Source of the DNA: an uncultured Actinomycetes bacterium
GTDB lineage: Bacteria > Actinomycetota > Thermoleophilia > Gaiellales > Gaiellaceae
Length of the DNA stretch: 14,611 nucleotides
Reading direction: 5' to 3'
Assembly: GCA_903930195.1 (NCBI GenBank)
Contig: CAIYXH010000218.1
Location: 1-14,611 of the forward strand
Numbering within the stretch: position 1 is the stretch's first letter; every line of letters begins with the position of its first letter. The notes under the pieces are model-generated. The model searched no databases. It saw only the letters and a program-made list of their open reading frames with translations, and was not told the origin of the DNA. This document shows, piece by piece, positions 1-6,029 of the stretch. The position numbers and the translations under genes are program-made.

Positions 1-185
1 CGGCGAGCCACATCGCGATCGGCAACGGATTCCACTTCGCCGTCGACGAAGAGGATATGGACCGCGTGAACGAGAGCGGCATCCACATCGACTTCATGAT
101 CGGCTCGCCCGAGCTCGATGTGTTCGGTGTGACCTCCGACGGCGAGCGCGTCCCCGTGCTCATCGGCGGAGACTGGAAGATTTGA
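1..185 (+). CDS. M29-family metallo-aminopeptidase, C-terminal end (5' partial)
   Basis: Only the last 60 codons are present: the first full codon is at position 3 and the TGA stop is at 183-185. The peptide opens SHIAIGNGF and then has GIHIDFMIGSPELDVFG and a closing VPVLIGGDWKI. This matches the C-terminal metal site of the aminopeptidase T/S (M29) family, in which HxALGxxY and HxDFMIG supply metal-binding residues of a two-metal site. Such enzymes remove N-terminal amino acids from peptides in the cytoplasm. The His of the first motif and the His and Asp of HIDFMIG are present, but the usual Tyr seven residues after the first His is Phe here. The N-terminal part lies outside the window. 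It runs in the same direction as sdhA, 43 bp upstream of it. The family call is based on motif recall and the short tail limits certainty. Confidence 0.75.
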   Translation, partial: ASHIAIGNGFHFAVDEEDMDRVNESGIHIDFMIGSPELDVFGVTSDGERVPVLIGGDWKI

Positions 186-214
186 CGTTCGTCTCGGCCA
201 CGCCGCGCTTCCGA

Positions 215-220
215 TAGCGT
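215..220 (+). promoter_or_regulatory. Possible -10 box for sdhA (TAGCGT)
   Basis: TAGCGT fits the actinobacterial TANNNT -10 form. Its last T is 9 nt upstream of the sdhA GTG, so transcription would begin at or within a couple of bases of the start codon. No purine-rich ribosome binding site lies between. No convincing -35 is at normal spacing: a TTGACG at 182-187 is about 10 bp too far upstream. Confidence 0.35.
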
Positions 221-228
221 CCTCGCCG

Positions 229-1914
229 GTGGACGGGTCACACGACGTACTGGTGATCGGCGCCGGCTGCGCAGGTATGCGCGCCGCCATCGAAGCCCAC
301 GATGCAGGCGCCGACGTCGGTGTCGTCTCGAAGCTCCATCCGACCCGGAGCCACTCCGGCGCGGCCGAGGGCGGGATCAACGCGGCGCTCGGCAACTCGG
401 CGCCCGACAGCCCGGAGTCGCACGCCTACGACACGGTCACGGGCTCCGACTTCCTCGGCGACCAGGACGCGATCGAGATCTTCGCCCGCGAGGCGCCGAG
501 CGACATCTACCAGCTCGAGAATTGGGGGGCGGTCTTCTCGCGCAACGACGAGGGCAAGCTCGCGCAGCGCCCGTTCGGCGCGGCCGGCTCGCCGCGGACG
601 GTCTACGCCGCCGACATCACCGGCCACGTCTTGATCCAGGTGCTCTACGAGCAGCTCGTCAAGCGCGGGATCAAGGTCTACGAGGAGTACTACGCCTGGA
701 AGCTCGTCGAGGACGGCGGCCGCTGCCGCGGCGTCATCGCCTGGGATCTCCTCCGCGGTGGCCTGAAGGCCGTCGCGGGCAGCTCGGTGATCCTCGCGCC
801 CGGCGGCGTCGGGCGCGTCGACCGCGTGACGACGAACGCCTACGCCTGCACCGGCGACGGCACCGGCATGGCCCTGCGGCTCGGCGTGCCGCTCAAGGAC
901 ATGGAGTTCATGCAATTCCACCCGACGACGCTCTACCCGACCGGGATCCTCCTCACCGAGGGCTGCCGCGGCGAGGGCGCCTACCTGCTGAACAAGGACG
1001 GGGAGCGCTTCATGGAGCGCTACGCGCCGAACGCGCTCGAGCTCGCCTCGCGCGACGTCGTCTCCCGTGCCGAGCAGCGCGAGATCGAGGCGGGACGCGG
1101 CGTCAACGGCAACGTGATGCTCGACATGCGCCACCTCGGTGCCGAGAAGATCATCTCCCGCCTGCCGGGCTCGCGCGAGCTGGCGATGACCTACGCCGGC
1201 GTCGATCCGATCTACGAGCCGGTGCCCGTTCGGCCGGGTGCCCACTACCACATGGGCGGCGTCTCGACCGACGTCGACGGCCGCACCGAGCTCGCCGGCC
1301 TCTACGCCGCGGGCGAGACCGCCTGCGTCTCCGTCCACGGCGCGAACCGCCTCGGCGGCAACTCGCTGATGGAGACGATCACCTTCGGGCGCCGCGCCGG
1401 CAACGCCGCCGCCGAGGAGGCCTACATCGCCGGCAGCCCCTCCGAGATCCCCGCCTCCGCCCTTGCCGACGCCGAGCGCGAGCTTGGCCGGCTGCTCGGC
1501 CGCTCGGGCGGCGAGCGGCCGTGGCAGATCCGTGAGGAGCTCGGCGAGTCGATGTTCCAGAGCTTCGGCGTCTTCCGCCGCGAGGAGCCGATGCGGCAGC
1601 AGCTCGAGACGATCGCGGCGCTGCGGGAGCGCTACGCGTCGGTCGTCGTCGAGGACAAGGGCGCCGTCTTCAACAGCGACCTGACCCAGGCGCTCGAGCT
1701 CGGCGCCTGCCTCGACGTCGCGGCCTGCATGCTCAAGGCCGGCGTCGAGCGGCGCGAGAGCCGTGGCGCCCACGCGCGCCCCGACGACTATCCGGAGCGC
1801 GACGACGAGAACTTCCTCAAGCACTCCGAGACGCGCCTCGTCGACGGTGAGATCGAGCTCGGCTGGACGCCGGTCACGATCACCCAGTGGCAGCCAGAGG
1901 CGCGGACGTACTGA
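229..1914 (+). CDS. sdhA: Succinate dehydrogenase/fumarate reductase flavoprotein subunit
   Basis: This is the catalytic FAD subunit that interconverts succinate and fumarate in the TCA cycle, acting at the cytoplasmic face of the membrane. The 561 residues are normal length for the family. The N-terminal dinucleotide fold has G11-x-G13-x-x-G16. TRSHSGAAEGGI follows, with H42 at the position of the His that binds FAD covalently. Active-site signatures are MQFHPTTLYPTG (H231), LASRDVVSR (R275, the proton-shuttle Arg), HYHMGG (H339) and HGANRLGGNSL (R374). No Tat or Sec signal is seen, so it is cytoplasmic, unlike the exported methylmenaquinol:fumarate reductase flavoproteins. The start is GTG without a Shine-Dalgarno sequence, directly downstream of a -10-like box. 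The stop overlaps the ATG of the next gene by one base (TGATG). No sdhC or sdhD anchor gene flanks it; the partners are sdhB and sdhE, with a lipoprotein gene between. Confidence 0.95.
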   Translation: MDGSHDVLVIGAGCAGMRAAIEAHDAGADVGVVSKLHPTRSHSGAAEGGINAALGNSAPDSPESHAYDTVTGSDFLGDQDAIEIFAREAPSDIYQLENWGAVFSRNDEGKLAQRPFGAAGSPRTVYAADITGHVLIQVLYEQLVKRGIKVYEEYYAWKLVEDGGRCRGVIAWDLLRGGLKAVAGSSVILAPGGVGRVDRVTTNAYACTGDGTGMALRLGVPLKDMEFMQFHPTTLYPTGILLTEGCRGEGAYLLNKDGERFMERYAPNALELASRDVVSRAEQREIEAGRGVNGNVMLDMRHLGAEKIISRLPGSRELAMTYAGVDPIYEPVPVRPGAHYHMGGVSTDVDGRTELAGLYAAGETACVSVHGANRLGGNSLMETITFGRRAGNAAAEEAYIAGSPSEIPASALADAERELGRLLGRSGGERPWQIREELGESMFQSFGVFRREEPMRQQLETIAALRERYASVVVEDKGAVFNSDLTQALELGACLDVAACMLKAGVERRESRGAHARPDDYPERDDENFLKHSETRLVDGEIELGWTPVTITQWQPEARTY

Positions 1915-2756
1915 TGCGCCGGGCAGTCGTGCTCGCCCTCCCGGTCGTCGGCCTGCTCCTCGCGGGCTGTGGAGGCGGCGGCTCGTCGTCGACCACCACG
2001 GCCGCGACGACCACGACGGCTGCTGCGCTGCCGCCGGCGAAGGGCCCGGCCGCGACCACGCTCGCCAAGGCGGTGGCCGCGACGCGCGCGACGGGTTCGC
2101 AGCACGTCGCGCTCACCGGAGCCATCAGCTCCAAGAGCGTCGTCTTCGACGTGCGGGGGAGCGGCGGCTACGACGAGACGAAGAAGGCCGGGACGATGAA
2201 CGTGAAGCTCGTCTCGCCATCGGGCTCGATCCCGATCCAGGAGATCTTCTCGGGCGACACGATCTGGCTCGCCTCGTCACTCCTTGCGACCGCGCTCTCG
2301 CCCGGAAAGTCCTGGCTCGAGCTGAACCTCGCCACCGATGGTGCGGCCCCCGGCTTCGACTTCAAGGCGCTCACGGGACAGACCCCCGGCGATGCCCTCT
2401 CCCTCCTCACCTACGCTTCGAGCGTGACGAGTCTCGGAACGGCGACGGTGGCGGGGAAGACGACGACGCACTACCGCGTCACGGTCGATCCTGCGAGAGT
2501 CGCGGCGGGCGATCCGAACGAGGCCGACACGCACGCCCGGTACACGGACGTCGAGGCCTGGGTCGGCGCGGACGGCACAGTCGCGCAGGTGCGGATGGTC
2601 TACACGGCGCGCCTCGATCCATCTCAGCCGGCGCTCGCGCACATCGAGCTGACGATGGGCCTCTCGGACGACGGCGTGGCCGTCTCGGCGACCCCGCCGC
2701 CCGCAGCGCAGGTCGACAGCGGCTCCTCGAGCCTCGGGACGACGACGACCGGATGA
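1914..2756 (+). CDS. Predicted lipoprotein of unknown role inside the sdh cluster
   Basis: The 280-residue product begins MRRAVVLALPVVGLLLAGC, a type II signal peptide with lipobox L16-A17-G18-C19. A Gly/Ser tract and a Thr/Ala linker (to about residue 45) follow, then a roughly 200-residue soluble domain with many alternating beta-strand-like stretches, and a Thr-rich tail. The overall plan recalls LppX/LprG/LolA-like lipid-handling lipoproteins (half-barrel fold), but that comparison is by eye and weak. After processing it should sit on the outer face of the cytoplasmic membrane. The ATG at 1914 is chosen because it overlaps the sdhA stop (TGATG) and starts exactly at the signal peptide; the frame is open slightly further upstream inside sdhA. 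Its stop overlaps the sdhB ATG (ATGA). It is therefore likely co-translated with succinate dehydrogenase, which is unusual company. No function is assigned. Confidence 0.85.
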   Translation: MRRAVVLALPVVGLLLAGCGGGGSSSTTTAATTTTAAALPPAKGPAATTLAKAVAATRATGSQHVALTGAISSKSVVFDVRGSGGYDETKKAGTMNVKLVSPSGSIPIQEIFSGDTIWLASSLLATALSPGKSWLELNLATDGAAPGFDFKALTGQTPGDALSLLTYASSVTSLGTATVAGKTTTHYRVTVDPARVAAGDPNEADTHARYTDVEAWVGADGTVAQVRMVYTARLDPSQPALAHIELTMGLSDDGVAVSATPPPAAQVDSGSSSLGTTTTG

Positions 2757-3841
2757 AGATGGCGCTGAAGATCTGGCGCTCCGACCCGGTGACGGCCGAG
2801 CGGGCGCTGCGCGAGTACGAGGTCGACGCGCCCGACGAGGCGACGCTCCTCGACGTCCTCGACCTGGTCAAGGAGAAGCAGGACGGCTCGCTCGCGTACC
2901 GCAAGAGCTGCCGGATGATGATCTGCGGCTCGTGCGGGATGAAGATGGACGGCGTCACCGTCCTCGCCTGCAAGGTGCGGATGCACGACATCGCCGCCGC
3001 GGGCAAGGTGCCCGTGATCTCGCCGATGGGGAACCTGCCTGTCGTCAAGGATCTCGTCGTCGACATGGATCCGTTCTGGTCGAAGTTCCGCGCGGTCGAC
3101 CCGTACGTGCGCCCGGGCTACCTGGAGCCGCCGGCGGGCCGCGAGTACCGCATCCCCCGCGAGCGGATGGCGGCCGTCCACAAGGAGTCGCTCTGCATCA
3201 ACTGCGGCGCCTGCGTCTCGGAGTGCAACGCGATGGAGGCCGACCCGGACTTCCTCGGCCCGCAGGCGCTCGCGAAGGCGATGCGCTTCGTCGGCGATCC
3301 GCGCGACGGCGCCAAGGTCGAGCGGCTCGAGGATCTCAACGGCAAGAACGGCATCTGGCAGTGCACCCGCTGCTACTTCTGCAACGAGCGCTGCCCGAAG
3401 GGCGTCGACCCGCGCGACGCGATCGCGAAGCTCGGTGCCGAGTCGATCAAGGAAGGCATCGACCGCGACATGGGCGCGAAGCACGCCAAGTGGTTCGTCA
3501 CCTCGGCGAAGACCACCGGCTGGCTGCGTGAGACCGAGCTCGTCCCGAAGACCGTCGGCGTCGTCGCCTCGATCAAGCAGGCGCGCTTCGCCCTCGGGCT
3601 GGCACGTGCCGGCAAGGTGCCGCTGCCGTTCCCGCCGCACGTCGCAGCCGACGTCAAGGAGGCGCGGCGCCTGCACGACCTGCTCCACGAGCAGGATCGT
3701 CACGGCTACGCCGGCATCGTCCAGGGCGAGGCCGGGCTCGAGAAGCTCCGCCACGGTTACCACGACGAGAGCCACGATCCCTATGGGCCCGGGTCGTTCC
3801 CGAAGCCGTATCTCCCCAGCGAGCGAAAGGCCACGGCATGA
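2753..3841 (+). CDS. sdhB: Succinate dehydrogenase/fumarate reductase iron-sulfur subunit, type E-like with C-terminal extension
   Basis: This subunit passes electrons from the SdhA flavin through iron-sulfur clusters. The plant-type ferredoxin domain carries C53, C58, C61 and C73 for a [2Fe-2S] centre. The C-terminal domain has C148-x2-C151-x2-C154-x3-C158 and C204-x2-C207-x2-C210-x3-C214. Classical SdhB has no Cys at position 207 and binds [4Fe-4S] plus [3Fe-4S]. The extra Cys makes two full ferredoxin-type motifs, as described for type E enzymes that carry a second [4Fe-4S] in place of [3Fe-4S]. The protein is 362 residues against about 240 for classical SdhB, with about 120 extra C-terminal residues, perhaps for contact with SdhE. 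The ATG overlaps the lipoprotein stop (ATGA) and the stop overlaps the sdhE ATG (ATGA), which suggests translational coupling on both sides. The reading frame stays open upstream through the lipoprotein gene, but that stretch is an Arg-rich shadow. Confidence 0.92.
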   Translation: MKMALKIWRSDPVTAERALREYEVDAPDEATLLDVLDLVKEKQDGSLAYRKSCRMMICGSCGMKMDGVTVLACKVRMHDIAAAGKVPVISPMGNLPVVKDLVVDMDPFWSKFRAVDPYVRPGYLEPPAGREYRIPRERMAAVHKESLCINCGACVSECNAMEADPDFLGPQALAKAMRFVGDPRDGAKVERLEDLNGKNGIWQCTRCYFCNERCPKGVDPRDAIAKLGAESIKEGIDRDMGAKHAKWFVTSAKTTGWLRETELVPKTVGVVASIKQARFALGLARAGKVPLPFPPHVAADVKEARRLHDLLHEQDRHGYAGIVQGEAGLEKLRHGYHDESHDPYGPGSFPKPYLPSERKATA

Positions 3842-4722
3842 AGCAGGTCGCGTACTACAAGGGCTGCCTCGCGTCGCTCTCGGCCAAGGAGCTCGACTCC
3901 GCCACCCGTGCGCTTGCACCGAAGGTCGGCATCGAGCTGATCGAGCTCGAGTCGGTCACCTGCTGCGGCGCCGGTGACATCCACGAGGCGGAACCCGACT
4001 ACTACCTTCACCTGAACGCGCGCATCCTGTCCTACGCGGCCGCGACCGGCGCGGACACGCTGCTGACCGTCTGCAACGTCTGCACGCTCAACCTGCGCCA
4101 GGCGAACTGGCAGCTGATCGGTGACCAGGAGCTGCGCGACCGCGTCAACGCAAACCTGCTCTCCGTCGGCGTCCCCGCCTACGAGAAGGACGTCGACGTC
4201 CGGCATCTCCTCTGGGAGCTCGCCGAGGGCGAGGGGCTGATCCGGCTGAAGAGCGCCGCCCACAAGGGGCTGAAGGGCCTGAAGATCGCGCCGTTCTACG
4301 GCTGCCAGATCCTGCGGCCGTCCAAGGTCATGGGCTTCGAGGATCCGGACGCGCCGGGCTCGCTCGAGACGATCATCGAGGCCTGCGGCGGCGAGGCGGT
4401 CGACTATCCCGCGAAGCTCAAGTGCTGCGGCTTCCCGATCATCCAGGCCCGCGAGGAGACGGCGCTCGGCGAGCTCGTACAGCCGATCGAGCAGGCCACC
4501 GAGGCCGGCGCCGACGCGATCGTCACCCCGTGCCCGCTCTGCCATCTCTCGCTCGACGCGTGGCAGTCGAAGCTGAAAGAGACGACCGGCAAGGACTTCA
4601 ACATGCCGATCCTGCACCTCTCGCAGCTGATTGGCGTCGCGGCTGGGTTCGGTGAGGCCGAGCTGAAGTTCAAGCGGCACGTGGTCTCGGTCGAGCCGTT
4701 CACCGAGAAGCTCGAGGCCTGA
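3838..4722 (+). CDS. sdhE: Type E succinate dehydrogenase subunit with two CCG domains (SdhE/HdrB-like)
   Basis: The 294-residue protein has two complete cysteine-rich CCG domains. The first has C10, C42-C43-G44 and C79-x2-C82; the second has C156, C196-C197-G198 and C232-x2-C235. This domain pair is shared with heterodisulfide reductase subunit B and with SdhE of archaeal and some bacterial succinate dehydrogenases. In those enzymes SdhE replaces the haem-bearing SdhC/D anchors and is thought to carry an unusual iron-sulfur site and mediate quinone or membrane contact. I see no transmembrane helix, in keeping with peripheral binding. The ATG overlaps the sdhB stop (ATGA). This SdhE should not be confused with the small FAD-assembly factor that shares the name. 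HdrB itself is the main alternative, but adjacency to sdhA and sdhB makes the SDH role much more likely. Confidence 0.9.
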   Translation: MKQVAYYKGCLASLSAKELDSATRALAPKVGIELIELESVTCCGAGDIHEAEPDYYLHLNARILSYAAATGADTLLTVCNVCTLNLRQANWQLIGDQELRDRVNANLLSVGVPAYEKDVDVRHLLWELAEGEGLIRLKSAAHKGLKGLKIAPFYGCQILRPSKVMGFEDPDAPGSLETIIEACGGEAVDYPAKLKCCGFPIIQAREETALGELVQPIEQATEAGADAIVTPCPLCHLSLDAWQSKLKETTGKDFNMPILHLSQLIGVAAGFGEAELKFKRHVVSVEPFTEKLEA

Positions 4723-4724
4723 CC

Positions 4725-5348
4725 GTGGCCGCGCCCCAGCTGGCGCCGCTCACCCGCTTGACGCTGCTGACCGCGCCGGCGGTGTGCCACGAGTGCGTCT
4801 GGTGGCAGTCGCGCGACCGGCGTGTGGCCGACAAGGACAGCTGGGCCCTGAAGGTCGAAGACGAGCTCGGCACGTTCGGCACCGTCTACTACGACGGCGA
4901 CGGCCGCGTGCTCGGCTCGATGCAGTACGGCCCTGCGCCGCTCTTTCCGCGCGCCGCGGAGCTGCCGGCCGGGCCGCCCTCCGACGACGCGGTGCTCGTC
5001 ACCTGCTCCTACCTCGTCGACGAGTCGGCGCCGTGGGTGCTGCAATCGCTCTTCCTCGCGGCGATCGGCGAGGCGCGCGACCGCGGCGCGCCGGCGATCG
5101 AGGCGTTTGCCTACCGCTACGACGAGGGCGAGACGGCGCACGAGCGCTTCTGGGTGCACCGCCCGATCTTCCCGGCGGACTTCCTCTCCGACTTCGGCTT
5201 CACGATCGTCCGCTCCGCCGGGCGGATCGCGCTCGCGCGGCTCGAGCTCGGCGGCCTGCAGCCCGTGCTGGAGGGGCGGCGCGAGCGGGTGCTGCGGGTC
5301 GTGAAGGAGGCGTTCCTGCCGGAGCCGGTTCCGGCGCCGCGGCCGTAG
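4725..5348 (+). CDS. GNAT-like acetyltransferase-fold protein, actinobacterial CxxCxWW type
   Basis: The 207-residue product carries C21-H-E-C24-V-W-W near the N terminus, then a Lys/Trp-containing segment, PRA, a DDAVLVTCSYLVDE strand and RGAPAIEAFAYRY. This matches a set of actinobacterial proteins annotated as GNAT N-acetyltransferases, which have a CxxCVFWE-like N terminus and an AIEAF strand. The usual acetyl-CoA pyrophosphate loop (Q/R-x-x-G-x-G/A) is not recognisable: the equivalent stretch reads ESAPWVLQSL. Catalytic activity is therefore uncertain. The GTG start lies 2 bp after the sdhE stop, so the gene probably belongs to the sdh transcript and may be translationally coupled. The paired cysteines could bind metal (inference). 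Substrate is unknown. Confidence 0.65.
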   Translation: MAAPQLAPLTRLTLLTAPAVCHECVWWQSRDRRVADKDSWALKVEDELGTFGTVYYDGDGRVLGSMQYGPAPLFPRAAELPAGPPSDDAVLVTCSYLVDESAPWVLQSLFLAAIGEARDRGAPAIEAFAYRYDEGETAHERFWVHRPIFPADFLSDFGFTIVRSAGRIALARLELGGLQPVLEGRRERVLRVVKEAFLPEPVPAPRP

Positions 5349-5355
5349 CCCGAGC

Positions 5356-5384
5356 GACACCATGTGGTGTATGGTGACACCATG
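5356..5384 (+). promoter_or_regulatory. Probable autoregulatory operator over the antitoxin start
   Basis: Nested repeats cover the promoter and start codon. GACACCATG occurs twice as a direct repeat (5356-5364 and 5376-5384). ATGGTG-A-CACCAT is a perfect 13-bp palindrome at 5371-5383, and ACACC-N4-GGTGT lies at 5357-5370. This density of half-sites is what a ribbon-helix-helix antitoxin with its toxin would need for cooperative autorepression. The sites overlap a -10-like box, so binding would block initiation. Confidence 0.6.
5370..5375 (+). promoter_or_regulatory. Probable -10 box (TATGGT) for a leaderless antitoxin mRNA
   Basis: TATGGT fits TANNNT and ends exactly 7 nt upstream of the ATG at 5382. 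Transcription should therefore begin at the start codon. There is no Shine-Dalgarno sequence. The box lies inside the palindromic operator. Confidence 0.45.
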
Positions 5385-5642
5385 GGCCGGACGCAGATCT
5401 ATCTCGGTGACGACGAGCTCGAGTTGCTCGACCGTGCAGCCCAGCTGACCGGGGCATCGCGCTCGGAGTTGATTCGCCGTGCCGTTCGGGGGATGTTCGG
5501 AGCTCAGACGAAAGCCGAGAAGCTTCGAGCGCTCGAGGCTAGCGCCGGGCTGTGGAGCGACCGGACCTTCACCGGGGATGAGTACGTCGATGCGATCCGT
5601 AGCGATGGTGCCGCGCGCCGAGCCCGCCTCGGCCTGGTGTGA
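5382..5642 (+). CDS. vapB: VapB-type ribbon-helix-helix antitoxin
   Basis: The 86-residue protein begins MGRTQIYLGDDELELLDRAA, a typical ribbon-helix-helix DNA-binding start: the TQIYL strand, then two helices ending near TGASRSELIRRAV (about residues 23-35). The remaining C-terminal half (about 43-86) is the expected toxin-neutralising tail. The frame also opens at a GTG 18 bp upstream (5364). I prefer ATG 5382 because family members start at the RTQIYL strand and a -10-like TATGGT ends 7 nt before it. The stop overlaps the toxin GTG (GTGA), so the two are co-translated. It should neutralise the VapC partner and repress its own promoter through the palindromes at the start codon. The antitoxin call is strong; the vapB name is by analogy. 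Confidence 0.85.
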   Translation: MGRTQIYLGDDELELLDRAAQLTGASRSELIRRAVRGMFGAQTKAEKLRALEASAGLWSDRTFTGDEYVDAIRSDGAARRARLGLV

Positions 5643-6016
5643 AGGTCATCGATACGACCGTCGCGGTTGACCATCTGCGCGGTCGTGCAGCGGCAGTGGA
5701 GCTGCTCGGAGGGCTGATCGAGCGGATGGAACCGGTCGCGGCAAGCGAGATCGTCCGCTACGAGCTCCTGGCCGGTGTCCGCGACGCCGAGCACGACACG
5801 CTCGAGCAGTTCTCGCAGGTCTTCTCGTGGGTGCCCGTCGGGGAAGACGTCGTTCGTACGGCCGCGGAGCTCGCGCGCGTCCATCGCAAGGCTCACAGCG
5901 GGATCGACGACGCCGACTATCTGATCGCTGCGACCGCGCTCGTTCTCGACGCCGACCTGCTCACGACGAACGTCCGGCACTTCCCGATGTTCCCCGAGTT
6001 GCAGCCCGCGTACTAG
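5639..6016 (+). CDS. vapC: VapC-type PIN-domain toxin (ribonuclease)
   Basis: This 125-residue protein is a single PIN domain, the fold of Mg2+-dependent endoribonuclease toxins that usually cut tRNA or rRNA. Candidate acidic metal ligands are D5 in MKVIDTTV, E42 in YELLAG and D93 in IDDADYLIAATA. The fourth position is in TTNVRHF, where N111 takes the place often held by Asp; this TxNxxHF form is common in VapC proteins. The GTG start overlaps the antitoxin TGA by 4 bp, a normal toxin-antitoxin arrangement. Length is typical. The stop codon lies in a short palindrome shared with the stop of the convergent asd gene. The RNA target cannot be read from sequence. Confidence 0.88.
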   Translation: MKVIDTTVAVDHLRGRAAAVELLGGLIERMEPVAASEIVRYELLAGVRDAEHDTLEQFSQVFSWVPVGEDVVRTAAELARVHRKAHSGIDDADYLIAATALVLDADLLTTNVRHFPMFPELQPAY

Positions 6017-6029
6017 GGGCTTCGCCTAG
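6013..6029. terminator. Short hairpin spanning the vapC and asd stop codons
   Basis: CTAGG at 6013-6017 pairs with CCTAG at 6025-6029 around GGCTTCG, with a possible inner C-G pair. Both TAG stops, vapC on the plus strand and asd on the minus strand, are inside the stem arms. There is no U-tract on either side, so it is at best a weak bidirectional terminator or an mRNA 3' end stabiliser for two genes that converge with only 9 bp between them. Confidence 0.35.

Noticed and set aside
238..1824. Long open frame on the minus strand opposite sdhA.
   Set aside because: It is an antisense shadow typical of high-GC genes with strong third-position bias. Its translation shows no domain, while the plus strand encodes a complete SdhA.
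1763..2752. Open frame continuous with sdhB that would give a 692-residue fusion protein.
   Set aside because: The upstream part is Arg/Pro-rich and unlike any domain, and it overlaps the end of sdhA and all of the lipoprotein gene, both of which are clearly coding in other frames. SdhB begins naturally at the ATG at 2753.
5364..5381. GTG at 5364 as the antitoxin start.
   Set aside because: It would add VYGDT before the MGRTQIYL strand that begins this family, and it lies upstream of the best -10 box and inside the operator.
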